Positions 1 to 8,718 of a stretch of DNA of 64,000 nt are shown piece by piece. The first letter of the stretch is position 1. Each line of letters starts with the position of its first letter. The position numbers and the translations under genes were made by a program. The notes under the pieces are model-generated. The model was not told where the DNA came from. It did not search any database and was given only the letters and a program-made list of their open reading frames with translations. The stretch is from Physcousia sp015060555 (GTDB taxonomy: Bacteria; Bacteroidota; Bacteroidia; Bacteroidales; Bacteroidaceae). The stretch covers positions 199,915 through 263,914 of the forward strand of contig SUYG01000045.1 of the NCBI GenBank assembly GCA_015060555.1, in the 5' to 3' direction.

Positions 1-32
1 TCTCAAAATATAGACAAATTGTTTTCATAATA

Positions 33-196
33 GGAAGACCTACCCCCTTTCCCCTCCCGTTGGGGAGGGGAGCGGCTGACGCGTTGTTAGAGGGTGTATT
101 GGGTCATTGTTAAAAGTTATTATTCTTATTTATTATGTGATTACCACCCCGCAGGCCTCCCCTCCTTGACGGGAGGGGGCGGGGGTGGGTCTTACT
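33..196. repeat. REP-like inverted pair of GC-rich hairpins
   Basis: Positions 33-73 and the reverse complement of 146-196 share the layout AAGACC-Y-ACCCCC followed by a CCCCTCCC/GGGAGGGG hairpin. The two halves are imperfect inverted copies around an AT-rich centre (about 76-145). Related GC-rich hairpins occur at 40426-40465 and 43733-43775. The right half abuts the stop of the glycosyltransferase gene and could serve as its terminator. There is no U-tract, so termination is only a guess. Confidence 0.5.
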
Positions 197-1469
197 TGGG
201 TGCCAGGCACTGGTCGTAGAGCTTGCGGATGCGCTGCCCGACTTTTTCCCATGTGATGCCATCGACTTCCTTCTTACCCTCCACTTGCAGGTATTCGTGC
301 AGGGCATCGTTGGTGCAGAGGCTGTACATGGCATCGGCCATGGCGTCGATGTCCCAGTAGTCGGTCTTGATGCACTTGTCCAGAATCTCGGCGCAGCCGC
401 TCTGCTTGGAGATGATGCTTGGCACACCGCTCTGCATGGCTTCCAAGGGGCTGATGCCGAAAGGCTCAGAGACGGACGGCATCACATAGACATCCGAGTC
501 GCGGAAAATCTCGAACACCTGCTTGCCCTTCATGAATCCGGGGAAGTGGCAGCGATCGGCGATGCCGTAGGCGGCAGCCATCTCTATCATGGCATTCATC
601 ATATCGCCGGAACCAGCAAAGCAGAAGCGTACGTTCTGAGTTCTGTCAAGCACGCGCTTGGCGGCTTCGATGAAGTACTCCGGTCCCTTCTGCATGGTGA
701 TGCGTCCGAGGAAGGTGACGACTTTCTCTTTGCGATCCTTATAGGGCAGACGCTGATCGACAATCTCCTGAAGCTCGGGAGCCAGGGGATAGACGGCGTT
801 GTGCATGGCGAAGCACTTGGCGGGATCTTGGCCATAGTGGTTGATGACCGTCTGGCGCGTCAGTTCCGACACGCACATGATGCAGTCGGCATTGTCCATA
901 CCGTTGCGCTCGATGCCATAGACCGTGGGGTTGACGTTGCCGCGAGAGCGGTCGAAGTCCGTGGCGTGAACGTGAATGACAAGGGGCTTGCCGCTGACCT
1001 GCTTGGCGTGGATGCCGGCAGGGTAGGTGAGCCAGTCGTGGGCGTGGATGATGTCGAACTCTTCCGTGCGCGCCACGACGCCAGCGATGATCGAGTAGTT
1101 GTTAATCTCTTCCGTCAGGTTGCCGGGGTAGCCGCCTGCAAACTCCATGCAGCCTAAATCGTTGACGTGCATGTAGTTGAAGTCGGCGTAGATGTGCTCG
1201 CGGTAGCGGTAGTAGTCATCGGGGTTCATGATGTTGCCCACGCGCTGCTTGACGTAGTCGTAGTTGACATCGCGCCAGGCAATGGGCACACAGTTCATCC
1301 CGATAATCTTGCATGCATCCTGTTCCTCATCACCGAAGGGCCGCGGCAGACACAGCAGTGTCTCCATATCGCCGAGAGCCTTCAGGCCGTGAGTGATGCC
1401 GTAGTTAGCGGTGGCGAGTCCACCGAACACGTGAGGAGGATACTCCCATCCGAACATTAACACTTTCAT
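192..1469 (-). CDS. Glycogen synthase-like glycosyltransferase (GT-B fold)
   Basis: A 425-residue cytosolic glycosyltransferase expected to add glucose from a nucleotide sugar to a glycogen-type alpha-glucan. The N-terminal Rossmann half opens with GWEYPP and FGGLA (residues 7-19) and carries IHAHDW at 141-146. The C-terminal half has LGRITMQKG (254-262) and the donor-site E-x7-E pair E335/E343 in SEPFGISPLE. It is shorter than classical GlgA (about 480 residues) but has the Bacteroidales form that sits beside a GH133 debranching enzyme. It starts 18 nt after that gene, so the two form one operon. The product family is clear; the exact substrate is inferred from the neighbour. Confidence 0.85.
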   Translation of the reverse strand: MKVLMFGWEYPPHVFGGLATANYGITHGLKALGDMETLLCLPRPFGDEEQDACKIIGMNCVPIAWRDVNYDYVKQRVGNIMNPDDYYRYREHIYADFNYMHVNDLGCMEFAGGYPGNLTEEINNYSIIAGVVARTEEFDIIHAHDWLTYPAGIHAKQVSGKPLVIHVHATDFDRSRGNVNPTVYGIERNGMDNADCIMCVSELTRQTVINHYGQDPAKCFAMHNAVYPLAPELQEIVDQRLPYKDRKEKVVTFLGRITMQKGPEYFIEAAKRVLDRTQNVRFCFAGSGDMMNAMIEMAAAYGIADRCHFPGFMKGKQVFEIFRDSDVYVMPSVSEPFGISPLEAMQSGVPSIISKQSGCAEILDKCIKTDYWDIDAMADAMYSLCTNDALHEYLQVEGKKEVDGITWEKVGQRIRKLYDQCLAPK

Positions 1470-1487
1470 AGTTGTTTCCTCCTTTCT

Positions 1488-3431
1488 TTAATCCATAATA
1501 TATTTATCGAGTAGTTTCACTACGCGCATGATTTCAGCCACATTCATGGCGAAGCTCATAGCGCCGCGACCGTGGAAGGGCGGGTTGCCGTCGAAGACTT
1601 CGGGCAGTGTGCCGATGCAATGGTAGAAGAGTTCCTCTTCGTAGCCCACGAGCTGGCGTTCCACGAAGCTTACGCGTGAGTAGCCAAAGACCTTTAGGCA
1701 AGCTTCCAGATAGAAGCCTGCGAGCCACGGCCAGGCTGTTCCCTGGTGATAGGCGTAGTCGCGCTGTACCTGAGGCCCCACGTACATCGGGTTGTAGCCG
1801 CCGCTCTTCGGTGAAAGCGTACGCAGTCCCTTCGGCGTGAGCAGTTCCTTGGTACACATGTCCAGCACACCCTTCTTCTGCTTCGCGTTCAGCGGTGAGT
1901 AGTCGAAGGCGCAGGCGAAGATCATGTTCGGGCGCACACTCCAGTCAATCATTGTGCCATCGACATAGTCGAGCAGGTAGCCATAATCGTTCAGGAAGGT
2001 TTCAATGAATTTCTTCTGCGTCTTGGCGGCCATCAATTCCTGCTTTTCGGCTTCATCGGCATTGTTCATGGCGCGATATACGTTGGCGCTGAACATCAGC
2101 GCGTTGTACCACAGCGCGTTGAACTCCACGATATAGCCGGAGCGTGGCACGATGGGGTGTCCGTTCTGACTGCTGTTCATCCAAGTGATGGCTTTGTCGC
2201 GCCCGTTGGAATAGACAAGTCCGTTCTCGTGGATGTAGAGGTTGGGGTGGTTGCCGGCAGCGAGCCAGTTCATGATGTCGTGCAGGAGCTGGCCATACTT
2301 CTGTATGCCCTTCTCCATGCCCACGAATTTGCAGTACTGCTGGATACACCAGACGGCCCACAGCAGGATGTCGGGGTGCTCGATTTCATAGATGCGAACG
2401 CTCAGGGGCTTGCCTACCATGAATTCGCGGATGCCTTTCTCGGCGGTTGCCATGACGCGCTCGAACTGTTCGATCTCGTTGTTGGTAAGCGTCAGACCCG
2501 GCAGCGACACGAAGAGGTCGCGGGCACGGCACTTGAACCACGGATAGCCAGCCAGCACGTAGGTCTCGCCCTCGCGGTAGTTAAGGAACTGGTGGGCGCT
2601 GTTGACCAGGCAGTGGTAGAAGTTGTCGCGCGGAGTGCGGATTTTCACTTCGTAGTCAGCCAGTTCTTTGAGCTTTGCGGGGTTGCACTCCTTGATGCCG
2701 GCTGCAAAGACCACGCTCTCACCCTTCTTGATGTCGAACTCGAAGTAGCCGGGTACGTAGAGGTCCTCGTTCGAGGCGTAGCCGCGCTCGGTCTCCTTCG
2801 GGTAGTCAACACCACGGTACCAGTCGGGGCGGAACACCCATTCCGCCTTCTTGTTCAGCTGCATGTAGAGCTCAGGATAGCCGGGGTACATGCAGGTCTT
2901 GATGCCGTTTTTCACCACTTGGTAGTCGCGGTTGGCACGTGGGTTCTCGTGTGTGAACTCCCTCACGCTGCGGAAGGCCAGCCAAGGCTGCAGTCGCAGC
3001 GTTGTTTTGCTGTGCGCATCCAGAAGCGTGTAGCGGATGAGTACGCGGTCCTCGAAGTGCTGAAACATCAGTTCGCGCTTCAGGATCACGCCGCCGACAC
3101 GGTAGAGGGTGGTGGGAACTTGCTGACAGTCGTACTCGCGGATGTACTTGTGGCCGCGCGGGCTGTAGTTGTCGCCTTGATACTTGTGGAGACCGAGATT
3201 GAATTCTGCGCCATGTTGAATGACGGTGCAGTCGAGCGATGAGAGCAATACATGGTTCTCATCGTCCAACTCAGGCACAGGCACGACCAGCATACCATGA
3301 TACTTGCGCGTGTTGCAGTCGAGAATAGTCGAACATGAGTACGCGCCAGAACGGTTGCTGCGTAGTACCTCTTTCTTCAGAGCTTCCTCCAGATTGGTCA
3401 TCAAGGTCTTGTCAAACTGTAAATAGCTCAT
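1488..3431 (-). CDS. Glycogen debranching enzyme, GH133 (amylo-alpha-1,6-glucosidase type)
   Basis: A 647-residue protein with the two-part layout of archaeal/bacterial GDE. An N-terminal beta domain covers roughly residues 1-230 (NRSGAYSCSTI, RKYHGMLV). A C-terminal alpha/alpha-barrel amylo-alpha-1,6-glucosidase domain follows (AGYPWFKCRARDLFVSLPGL near 300, HQGTAWPWLAGF near 590). It would remove alpha-1,6 branches from glycogen in the cytosol. In many homologues the first barrel motif reads closer to PWFxDWGRD; here it is PWFKCRARD, a visible deviation that keeps the final Asp. It is first in a two-gene operon with the glycosyltransferase, and a promoter-like box lies about 80 nt upstream. 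Confidence 0.88.
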   Translation of the reverse strand: MSYLQFDKTLMTNLEEALKKEVLRSNRSGAYSCSTILDCNTRKYHGMLVVPVPELDDENHVLLSSLDCTVIQHGAEFNLGLHKYQGDNYSPRGHKYIREYDCQQVPTTLYRVGGVILKRELMFQHFEDRVLIRYTLLDAHSKTTLRLQPWLAFRSVREFTHENPRANRDYQVVKNGIKTCMYPGYPELYMQLNKKAEWVFRPDWYRGVDYPKETERGYASNEDLYVPGYFEFDIKKGESVVFAAGIKECNPAKLKELADYEVKIRTPRDNFYHCLVNSAHQFLNYREGETYVLAGYPWFKCRARDLFVSLPGLTLTNNEIEQFERVMATAEKGIREFMVGKPLSVRIYEIEHPDILLWAVWCIQQYCKFVGMEKGIQKYGQLLHDIMNWLAAGNHPNLYIHENGLVYSNGRDKAITWMNSSQNGHPIVPRSGYIVEFNALWYNALMFSANVYRAMNNADEAEKQELMAAKTQKKFIETFLNDYGYLLDYVDGTMIDWSVRPNMIFACAFDYSPLNAKQKKGVLDMCTKELLTPKGLRTLSPKSGGYNPMYVGPQVQRDYAYHQGTAWPWLAGFYLEACLKVFGYSRVSFVERQLVGYEEELFYHCIGTLPEVFDGNPPFHGRGAMSFAMNVAEIMRVVKLLDKYIMD

Positions 3432-3509
3432 AAGTTGGGGTTATAGTTAAGGTTGTACTTTTTAAGTTTTTTTTAGTGGTTTAATGGGGCAAAAGCCCTG
3501 TTTCGTCTT

Positions 3510-3540
3510 CAAAAATAGCCATTATTTACCATTCAGTAAA
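3510..3540 (-). promoter_or_regulatory. Candidate promoter of the glycogen operon
   Basis: Read on the minus strand, TATTTTTG (3510-3517) matches the Bacteroidetes -7 box TAnnTTTG. A TTTA lies 19 nt upstream (3537-3540), one base off the -33 TTTG. Transcription would start near 3503, about 70 nt before the debranching-enzyme ATG. Confidence 0.5.
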
Positions 3541-3567
3541 ATATTTCAGCCAAAAGTTTCTTAAAGA

Positions 3568-3599
3568 TTTGACAAAATCAGCAGAAAAGTGTAATTTTG
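3568..3599 (+). promoter_or_regulatory. Bacteroidetes-type promoter of the Crp/Fnr gene
   Basis: TTTG at 3568-3571, a 20 nt gap, then TAATTTTG at 3592-3599: a full match to the -33/-7 consensus. The start codon lies 31 nt after the -7 box. The region is divergent with the glycogen operon promoter, so the Crp-like protein could act on both. Confidence 0.75.
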
Positions 3600-3629
3600 T
3601 GCCGTAAAACATAAATATGACACCGTACA

Positions 3630-4331
3630 ATGGCACGAAAGAACATCAATATTGATGATATAATGTCACATTTGAGTGATATTTGCGATTTGCTCACGCC
3701 CGAGGAAAAGCAGCTGCTTGAAAAGCACGCCACCGTACACACATTTAAGAAGAACGGCATCATCTATGAGTGTGGTGATGTGCCCGCTTATCTGCACTGC
3801 CTCGTGTCCGGGAAGGTGAAGGTGAGCAAGGAGGGTGTAGGCGGTCGTGCGCAGATTGTCCGCGTCATCAAACCTGTGGAGTATTTCGGCTATCGCCCTG
3901 CCTTTGCCGGCGAGAAGTATGCTTCTGTGGCTTCCGCTTTCGAGCAGTCGGTGATTGTGAAGATTCCCATAGGAACAGTCATGCGTCTGCTCATGGAGAA
4001 TGCCCGTCTGGGGCTGTTCTTCATCGAACGCCTGGCATCAGATCTGGGCAAAGCAGATTCCCGCACAGTCAACCTTACTCAGAAGCACATCCGTGGCCGC
4101 TTGGCCGAGGCGTTGCTTTGCCTGCGTGACAGCTACGGCCTTGAGGAGGACGGCTCCACGCTCAGCATCTATCTCAGCCGCGAGGATTTGGCCAACCTCT
4201 CAAATATGACAACCGCCAACGCCATCCGTACACTTTCTGCTTTTGCCTCAGAGAAGTTGCTGGCTGTTGACGGTCGGAAAATCAAGTTGATGGATATCCC
4301 TGGTTTGGAGAAAATCAGCCGCATCGGCTGA
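3630..4331 (+). CDS. Crp/Fnr-family transcriptional regulator
   Basis: A 233-residue regulator. Residues about 25-130 form a cyclic-nucleotide-binding-like jelly roll (KNGIIYECGDVPAYLHCLVSGKVKV). Residues about 160-220 form the C-terminal winged helix, with recognition region LSREDLANLSNMTTANAIRT. No Fnr-type N-terminal cysteine cluster is seen, so an iron-sulphur sensor is unlikely; the effector cannot be read. It is transcribed divergently from the glycogen operon, which makes that operon a plausible target (inference). It converges on the next gene with only 8 nt between stops. Confidence 0.85.
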   Translation: MARKNINIDDIMSHLSDICDLLTPEEKQLLEKHATVHTFKKNGIIYECGDVPAYLHCLVSGKVKVSKEGVGGRAQIVRVIKPVEYFGYRPAFAGEKYASVASAFEQSVIVKIPIGTVMRLLMENARLGLFFIERLASDLGKADSRTVNLTQKHIRGRLAEALLCLRDSYGLEEDGSTLSIYLSREDLANLSNMTTANAIRTLSAFASEKLLAVDGRKIKLMDIPGLEKISRIG

Positions 4332-4339
4332 TGCGTGTC

Positions 4340-5284
4340 TCAGCTGGGGATTATTAGGTTGATGTGCTCGGGCTTCAGTCCAATTTCAAAGGGCGTCTGC
4401 ACCTCCTTCATCACCCTGCCGTCAGCACTGACGGTGGCGCCGTGAGCTTCCTCGAAGCGGATGCAGCGTGTGGTGCGGAAGGCTTTTACGTCTTTGTGGT
4501 TGAGGAACTTACCCGTGAAGAGCATCCCCATTCCTTCAATCAGTTGGCGCATCTCAGGTTGTGAGATGACGCTCACGTCTAAACAACCGTTATAGGGAAC
4601 AGCGCTGGGTGTGAGCCCGTAGCCTCGGCAGTTGCCGACACACACGTTCATGACTTTCTGCTCGATGGTGTCTTCATTGATGTGAAGTCGCATACGTTTT
4701 TCCATTCGCTGGAACAGCAGCATAATCATGCTGGCAGAGTAGGAGAGGGTTGACAGGCCGAAGATGCGTCGCGTCTTGTACTTCAGTTTCATGATGTTTG
4801 CCACCAGTCCTACATTGATGCAGTTCAGGAAGTAGTGTGGCGCAGCGGGTGCATCGTCGTCTTCTCCCGTGGCTAATGGCTGTAGATAGCCCACATCCAC
4901 TTTGCGCAATCTGCGGTTGGCGAGCCATTGGATTGTCTTCTCATCATCGTCCTCCGTGAATCCCCAAAATGTGGCGTAGTCGTTGCCGCGACCATTGGGA
5001 ATTACGCCCAGTGCCACACGCTGTCGCACTGCATCGTCCATGGAGAGGATGCTGTTGACAGCACGGTTCAGTGCCGAGTCGCCCCCCACGATGATGAGCG
5101 TCTCATAGCCATTGCTGCACAACATTCGTGTGAGGCGTTCCACGCTCTGTGGTCCTTCGCTCTGTACGAAGTCGTAGTTGATGTTGTTGGCGTCCAGCAG
5201 TTCCTTGATACGCTCCCAACGCTTGTGGGTGTGTCGAACGCCTTGTTTCGGGCAGTAGATGATGCCCCAGGGGGAAGACTCCAT
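4340..5284 (-). CDS. Diacylglycerol/lipid kinase family protein
   Basis: A 314-residue member of the DAGK catalytic family, which phosphorylates diacylglycerol, sphingoid or related lipids at the membrane. The nucleotide-binding loop that is normally GGDG reads GGDS (67-70), and the second motif, usually PxGTGND, reads PNGRGNDYA. The fold is otherwise complete, with the C-terminal beta domain and SADGRVMKEVQTPFEI near the end. The two altered motifs leave open a changed donor or reduced activity. It lies 50 nt downstream of miaA in the same direction; the spacer contains the GTGAAAA/AAAATGAAA repeat type seen elsewhere. Confidence 0.8.
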   Translation of the reverse strand: MESSPWGIIYCPKQGVRHTHKRWERIKELLDANNINYDFVQSEGPQSVERLTRMLCSNGYETLIIVGGDSALNRAVNSILSMDDAVRQRVALGVIPNGRGNDYATFWGFTEDDDEKTIQWLANRRLRKVDVGYLQPLATGEDDDAPAAPHYFLNCINVGLVANIMKLKYKTRRIFGLSTLSYSASMIMLLFQRMEKRMRLHINEDTIEQKVMNVCVGNCRGYGLTPSAVPYNGCLDVSVISQPEMRQLIEGMGMLFTGKFLNHKDVKAFRTTRCIRFEEAHGATVSADGRVMKEVQTPFEIGLKPEHINLIIPS

Positions 5285-5287
5285 AAT

Positions 5288-5332
5288 GGTGAGAAAGTTA
5301 AAAATGAAAAGTCAACGAAGTTAAAAGTGATA
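5288..5332. repeat. Intergenic short tandem repeat (GTGAAAA/ATGAAA type)
   Basis: The miaA/DAGK spacer holds degenerate units of AGTTAAAAATGAAAAGT type, matching the unit family at 13160, 40471 and 44792. Confidence 0.4.
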
Positions 5333-5334
5333 CT

Positions 5335-6240
5335 TTATTGGGTGAGAACTTGGATTTCATGGACAATGTCGGGGACAGGTTGTGTAGCATCGACCCAATG
5401 AATCTCTACGCCGCGCCGCTCCATGCCTCGGAAGTATGTCATCTGGCGCTTGGCGAACTGGTGGATAGCAATCTCCAACTCGCGCACCATCTCATCGTAA
5501 CCCAACAGCCCCGTCAGATAGAGCGTCAGATAGCGGTACTCCAGCCCATAGCTGATGAGAGCCTCGGCGGGGATGCCGCTGTCCAGCAGCCGCTGCACCT
5601 CTTCTACCATACCTTCCTCCAAGCGTTTGCGCAGGCGCAGGCTGATGCGCTGGCGCCGCAGCTCGCGTGGAATGTCCAGGCCGATGGTCAGCGAGGGGAT
5701 GACGGGGAAGGGCTGTGTCTCGTCGATATGATGTTCCCTGTAGTAGTCCTCGATCTCGATGGCGCGGATGGCGCGGCGAGCCGTATCTACGTCTGTGGTG
5801 TTATGCAGCCGTTTGTAGGTGGCCAGCAGTGCCGTTAGATCTTCGAGCGTCTTGCCCTCCAGCCGCTCGCGCAGGGCGGGGTTCACGGGCACTTCTACTA
5901 GGCGGTATGCCCGCAGCACACTTTCGATGTATAATCCTGTGCCGCCGCATAGGATGACCTCGCGTGCGCGTGAACATATTTTTTTATACGCGCGTAGGAA
6001 GTCGCGTTGGAACTCGAAGACCGAGTATTTCGTACCTGCTTCGGCGATGTCAATGAGGTGGTAGGGAATGAGTTTCCCCCCGACCTCATAATCCGCCAGA
6101 TCCTTTCCCGTGCCGATGTCCATCCCACGGAACACCTGGCGCGAGTCGGCGCTGATGATTTCAGCATTGCCGAGTTGTGCCGCCAGCTGTGTGGCTATGG
6201 CGGTCTTACCGCAGGCTGTAGGTCCCAGAATTGTTATCAT
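5335..6240 (-). CDS. miaA: tRNA dimethylallyltransferase MiaA
   Basis: A 301-residue enzyme that transfers dimethylallyl from DMAPP to N6 of A37 in tRNAs reading UNN codons. The P-loop is GPTACGKTA (residues 6-14), followed by SADSRQVFRGMDIGTGK near 35 and GGTGLYIESVLR near 100. The basic segment RRQRISLRLRKRLEEGM and the C-terminal QFAKRQMTYFRG are family signatures. Length is normal. It is flanked on both sides by same-strand genes with repeat-filled spacers of 44-50 nt. Confidence 0.95.
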   Translation of the reverse strand: MITILGPTACGKTAIATQLAAQLGNAEIISADSRQVFRGMDIGTGKDLADYEVGGKLIPYHLIDIAEAGTKYSVFEFQRDFLRAYKKICSRAREVILCGGTGLYIESVLRAYRLVEVPVNPALRERLEGKTLEDLTALLATYKRLHNTTDVDTARRAIRAIEIEDYYREHHIDETQPFPVIPSLTIGLDIPRELRRQRISLRLRKRLEEGMVEEVQRLLDSGIPAEALISYGLEYRYLTLYLTGLLGYDEMVRELEIAIHQFAKRQMTYFRGMERRGVEIHWVDATQPVPDIVHEIQVLTQ

Positions 6241-6249
6241 TCGACACTT

Positions 6250-6290
6250 TCACTCGTCATTCGTCATTCGTCACTCGTCATTCGTCACTC
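6250..6290. repeat. 7-bp tandem repeat filling an operon spacer
   Basis: Consecutive TCATTCG/TCACTCG units fill the whole spacer between the NPCBM-like gene and miaA. The reverse complement is CGAATGA, the same unit found at 15646 and 43654. Confidence 0.7.
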
Positions 6291-8597
6291 CCCCTTCTTC
6301 CTCACGGTCATGTCATAGAGGACATACTGCCCTGAGCGGTACTCACCACATTCCAGCCAGAACATGAGTTGGTGGCATTTGTTGATGGGCACGGTGTAGG
6401 TGGCTGGCTTCATCTCGTTGGACAGCCAGTATTCGCCCACTTTCACCTGATCAGCGAAGACGTCGAGGCGCACGGGATCTGCTTTCTTGTTACCGCCCAT
6501 CGAGTTGACCATCGGATCTACGTAAGGCGATTTGCAGGCTACGGTGAATGTCAGCTCATCGTACTCGCCGTAGGGGTTGAAGGCGCAGGCAGACGACTGT
6601 TTGTCGCCGGCTCCGAAGACGGAGAAGGCACCCATTGTGAGACCTTTCTCGCGCAACTCCTTGATTCCTTTCTCGTTGGCATCGTTGCGGTAGAGGTTGA
6701 AGAGTCCGGGCATCGCGGCACCGGCCGTAGTGCCCGTGACAGCTCCTACAGAGCTGCTGGATATGGAGGCTCCGGCCATCGTCAGGAACATGAACAGAGC
6801 GCGGAAGGGTGTGATGTTCTCAAAGGCGAAGGGGATGTTGGTCTCCAGCATCACACCTTTGTAGATCTTCGTGCCGTCGTGCATCTGGAAGAAGCGGCGC
6901 TGCGATCCACCATTGTGGAAGCAGTCGTTGAAGTCGAAGTTGGTGAGTGTTGACAGCCATCGCCCGACATAGTGGTAATAGGGCTTCTCGCAGAGGTCGA
7001 TGAGATCAATCTCCTGCGGGCATTCAGGTTTGGGATGTTCGAAGAGGTCGTTCTCCACGGGCTCCCCACGGTAGAGCACCACGTCGCCGATGCCGAAGTA
7101 GCTGTCTTTCTGCTGCATGGTGCCTGGCTTGGCAAAGGTCAGCGTGCGGCATTTGTTCAGGGGCACGATGAAGCGTTGATTGGGCCATGTGACATGGATG
7201 ACGGTGTCCAGAACCACCTTGCCGTCACATAATACGCGGATGTTGTCGTCGGACATCGTGCGTCGCTTGGACAGTGCGCCCACGGTGAAACTCATGTAGT
7301 CAAATTCCCCGGCCAGGTCAAACTTCCAGTAGGCGCTGACGAGCTCGTCCAACAGCGTCTTACCGCTGGTGAGGAGGAAGCCTTCAGAGAACTTCTCGCC
7401 GCCCATGGAGAAGGTGTAATAGTCGCTCTCGCCGTTGTACAGCATATTGTCGTAGCTCCCCATGCCCTGCACGGAATAGGGCTTGATGTTGGACACCAGC
7501 TTGCACACGTCGGGTAGCTGGGACAGACGACCCTTGGAAGCGTTGATCGTTCCTGCCGTAGGCAGCTGTGCATAGTTCTGGGGATAGGCGAAGATGTTGA
7601 CCACACCCCAGGTGAGTCCGCCATTGAGACGGCTGGCGTCATCGATGCTGTGGAACGACAGTTGGTTGACGCCCGCCACATCAATCACTACCATCTCGGC
7701 CAGATCCTGCTGTGTTACTCGTTTCTCATAGATAATCTTGTTGTCGCCTTTCACGGTGAACCAACCTGCTGCACCGCTGGACTGGTTATCGCTAGGTCCG
7801 ATGATAAACGAGACTTTGTCGTACTTCTTCTGCAGCCAGAAGTAGCACCACGCCTCGTTGTGCCCCATGAAAGCCTCCGGCGCCGTGAACTGCAGGCCTG
7901 TCTTGTACTCTACGCGGTTCAGGCTGATGTTGGGAATCGGAGCCCTGTCAGCCACTCTCTTCTGGGCTGAGATGGGTGTCACGTAACCAGAGCTTCGTAT
8001 ATAATAAGGTGTTAGCTGTCCCACCAGTTGCACGCGGCCGGCAGAGGGAATGTTGTGTTGTGGGTCCTTGGAGGCCATATAGACTTGTCCCGCCTTCCAC
8101 AGCTTTACAGCGCCGAAGGCCAATGAGGTCTCGCCTCTGGGGATATCGAAGCGCAGCTGACGTGCCCCTTTGATGTCGATGACATACTCCTGTGGCGCGT
8201 CGTGATCCCAGATGACTTTGTCAAAGAGGCGCTTGCCGTCAGCTTTCATGGTGACGATACAGTTGTACTCGTCCGTAGCACCTCGTGGGCCGTCGGGGCC
8301 TACCACGAAGCTAATCTTGTCGTAGCTGCCGTTGAGTTGGAACGTGACGTAGCCTGGCGTGTTGCTGCTGATGAGGCCTCCGCGGCCGGAGCCCAGCGTG
8401 AAGCCGCCTTTATACTTGAATTTGGCAATCTGCATGATGCCGTCGCCCTTCGTGGGGAATGCCTTGTAGTGACGTTCCTCGGTTGGCTTGTGTGTATCCG
8501 TGAGATAGGTCTGTGCCTGAGCCGCTAATGTCATGAGCAAACATAGGGCCAGCAGGCTCCATTTCGTGCTTGTTTTCGGTAAATGATTCGTTGTCAT
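6285..8597 (-). CDS. Secreted protein with four NPCBM-like modules
   Basis: A 770-residue protein with an N-terminal signal peptide (hydrophobic LLALCLLMTLAAQAQ, residues 15-29). I count four copies of a beta-sandwich-like unit starting YDKISFVVGP, YDKVSFIIGP, FDYMSFTVGA and YDELTFTVAC. Each is followed by a 'DGK + hydrophobic + V.DV..' segment and a closing 'LxF' strand, at roughly 85-170, 250-340, 415-510 and 640-768. This layout resembles the NPCBM carbohydrate-binding module, although no catalytic domain is visible. A role in binding glycans or cell-wall polymer outside the cell is inference. It has its own promoter-like box at 8623-8630. Confidence 0.6.
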   Translation of the reverse strand: MTTNHLPKTSTKWSLLALCLLMTLAAQAQTYLTDTHKPTEERHYKAFPTKGDGIMQIAKFKYKGGFTLGSGRGGLISSNTPGYVTFQLNGSYDKISFVVGPDGPRGATDEYNCIVTMKADGKRLFDKVIWDHDAPQEYVIDIKGARQLRFDIPRGETSLAFGAVKLWKAGQVYMASKDPQHNIPSAGRVQLVGQLTPYYIRSSGYVTPISAQKRVADRAPIPNISLNRVEYKTGLQFTAPEAFMGHNEAWCYFWLQKKYDKVSFIIGPSDNQSSGAAGWFTVKGDNKIIYEKRVTQQDLAEMVVIDVAGVNQLSFHSIDDASRLNGGLTWGVVNIFAYPQNYAQLPTAGTINASKGRLSQLPDVCKLVSNIKPYSVQGMGSYDNMLYNGESDYYTFSMGGEKFSEGFLLTSGKTLLDELVSAYWKFDLAGEFDYMSFTVGALSKRRTMSDDNIRVLCDGKVVLDTVIHVTWPNQRFIVPLNKCRTLTFAKPGTMQQKDSYFGIGDVVLYRGEPVENDLFEHPKPECPQEIDLIDLCEKPYYHYVGRWLSTLTNFDFNDCFHNGGSQRRFFQMHDGTKIYKGVMLETNIPFAFENITPFRALFMFLTMAGASISSSSVGAVTGTTAGAAMPGLFNLYRNDANEKGIKELREKGLTMGAFSVFGAGDKQSSACAFNPYGEYDELTFTVACKSPYVDPMVNSMGGNKKADPVRLDVFADQVKVGEYWLSNEMKPATYTVPINKCHQLMFWLECGEYRSGQYVLYDMTVRKKGE

Positions 8598-8622
8598 GGT
8601 GTGTTTTGAGCTTATCTGTGTG

Positions 8623-8630
8623 CAAATGTA
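8623..8630 (-). promoter_or_regulatory. -7 box of the NPCBM-like gene
   Basis: Read on the minus strand it is TACATTTG, a TAnnTTTG match 25 nt before the ATG. No clear -33 TTTG was found. Confidence 0.5.
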
Positions 8631-8672
8631 CGAAAAAAATCGAATGAAATGCTTGTTTTACAAAAAAATGTG

Positions 8673-8680
8673 TATCTTTG
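8673..8680 (+). promoter_or_regulatory. -7 box of the MORN operon
   Basis: TATCTTTG, 38 nt upstream of the MORN gene ATG. The -33 position has only CTTG at a short gap, so this is a partial match. It is divergent with the box at 8623. Confidence 0.5.
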
Positions 8681-8718
8681 CCACAAAATTATCATTTACC
8701 TAATAAAACCGACCTACT

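Noticed and set aside
285..1157. Long plus-strand reading frame opposite the glycosyltransferase gene
   Set aside because: Its translation is the compositional shadow (runs of Val, Ala, Gly, Asp, His) of a well-supported gene on the other strand.
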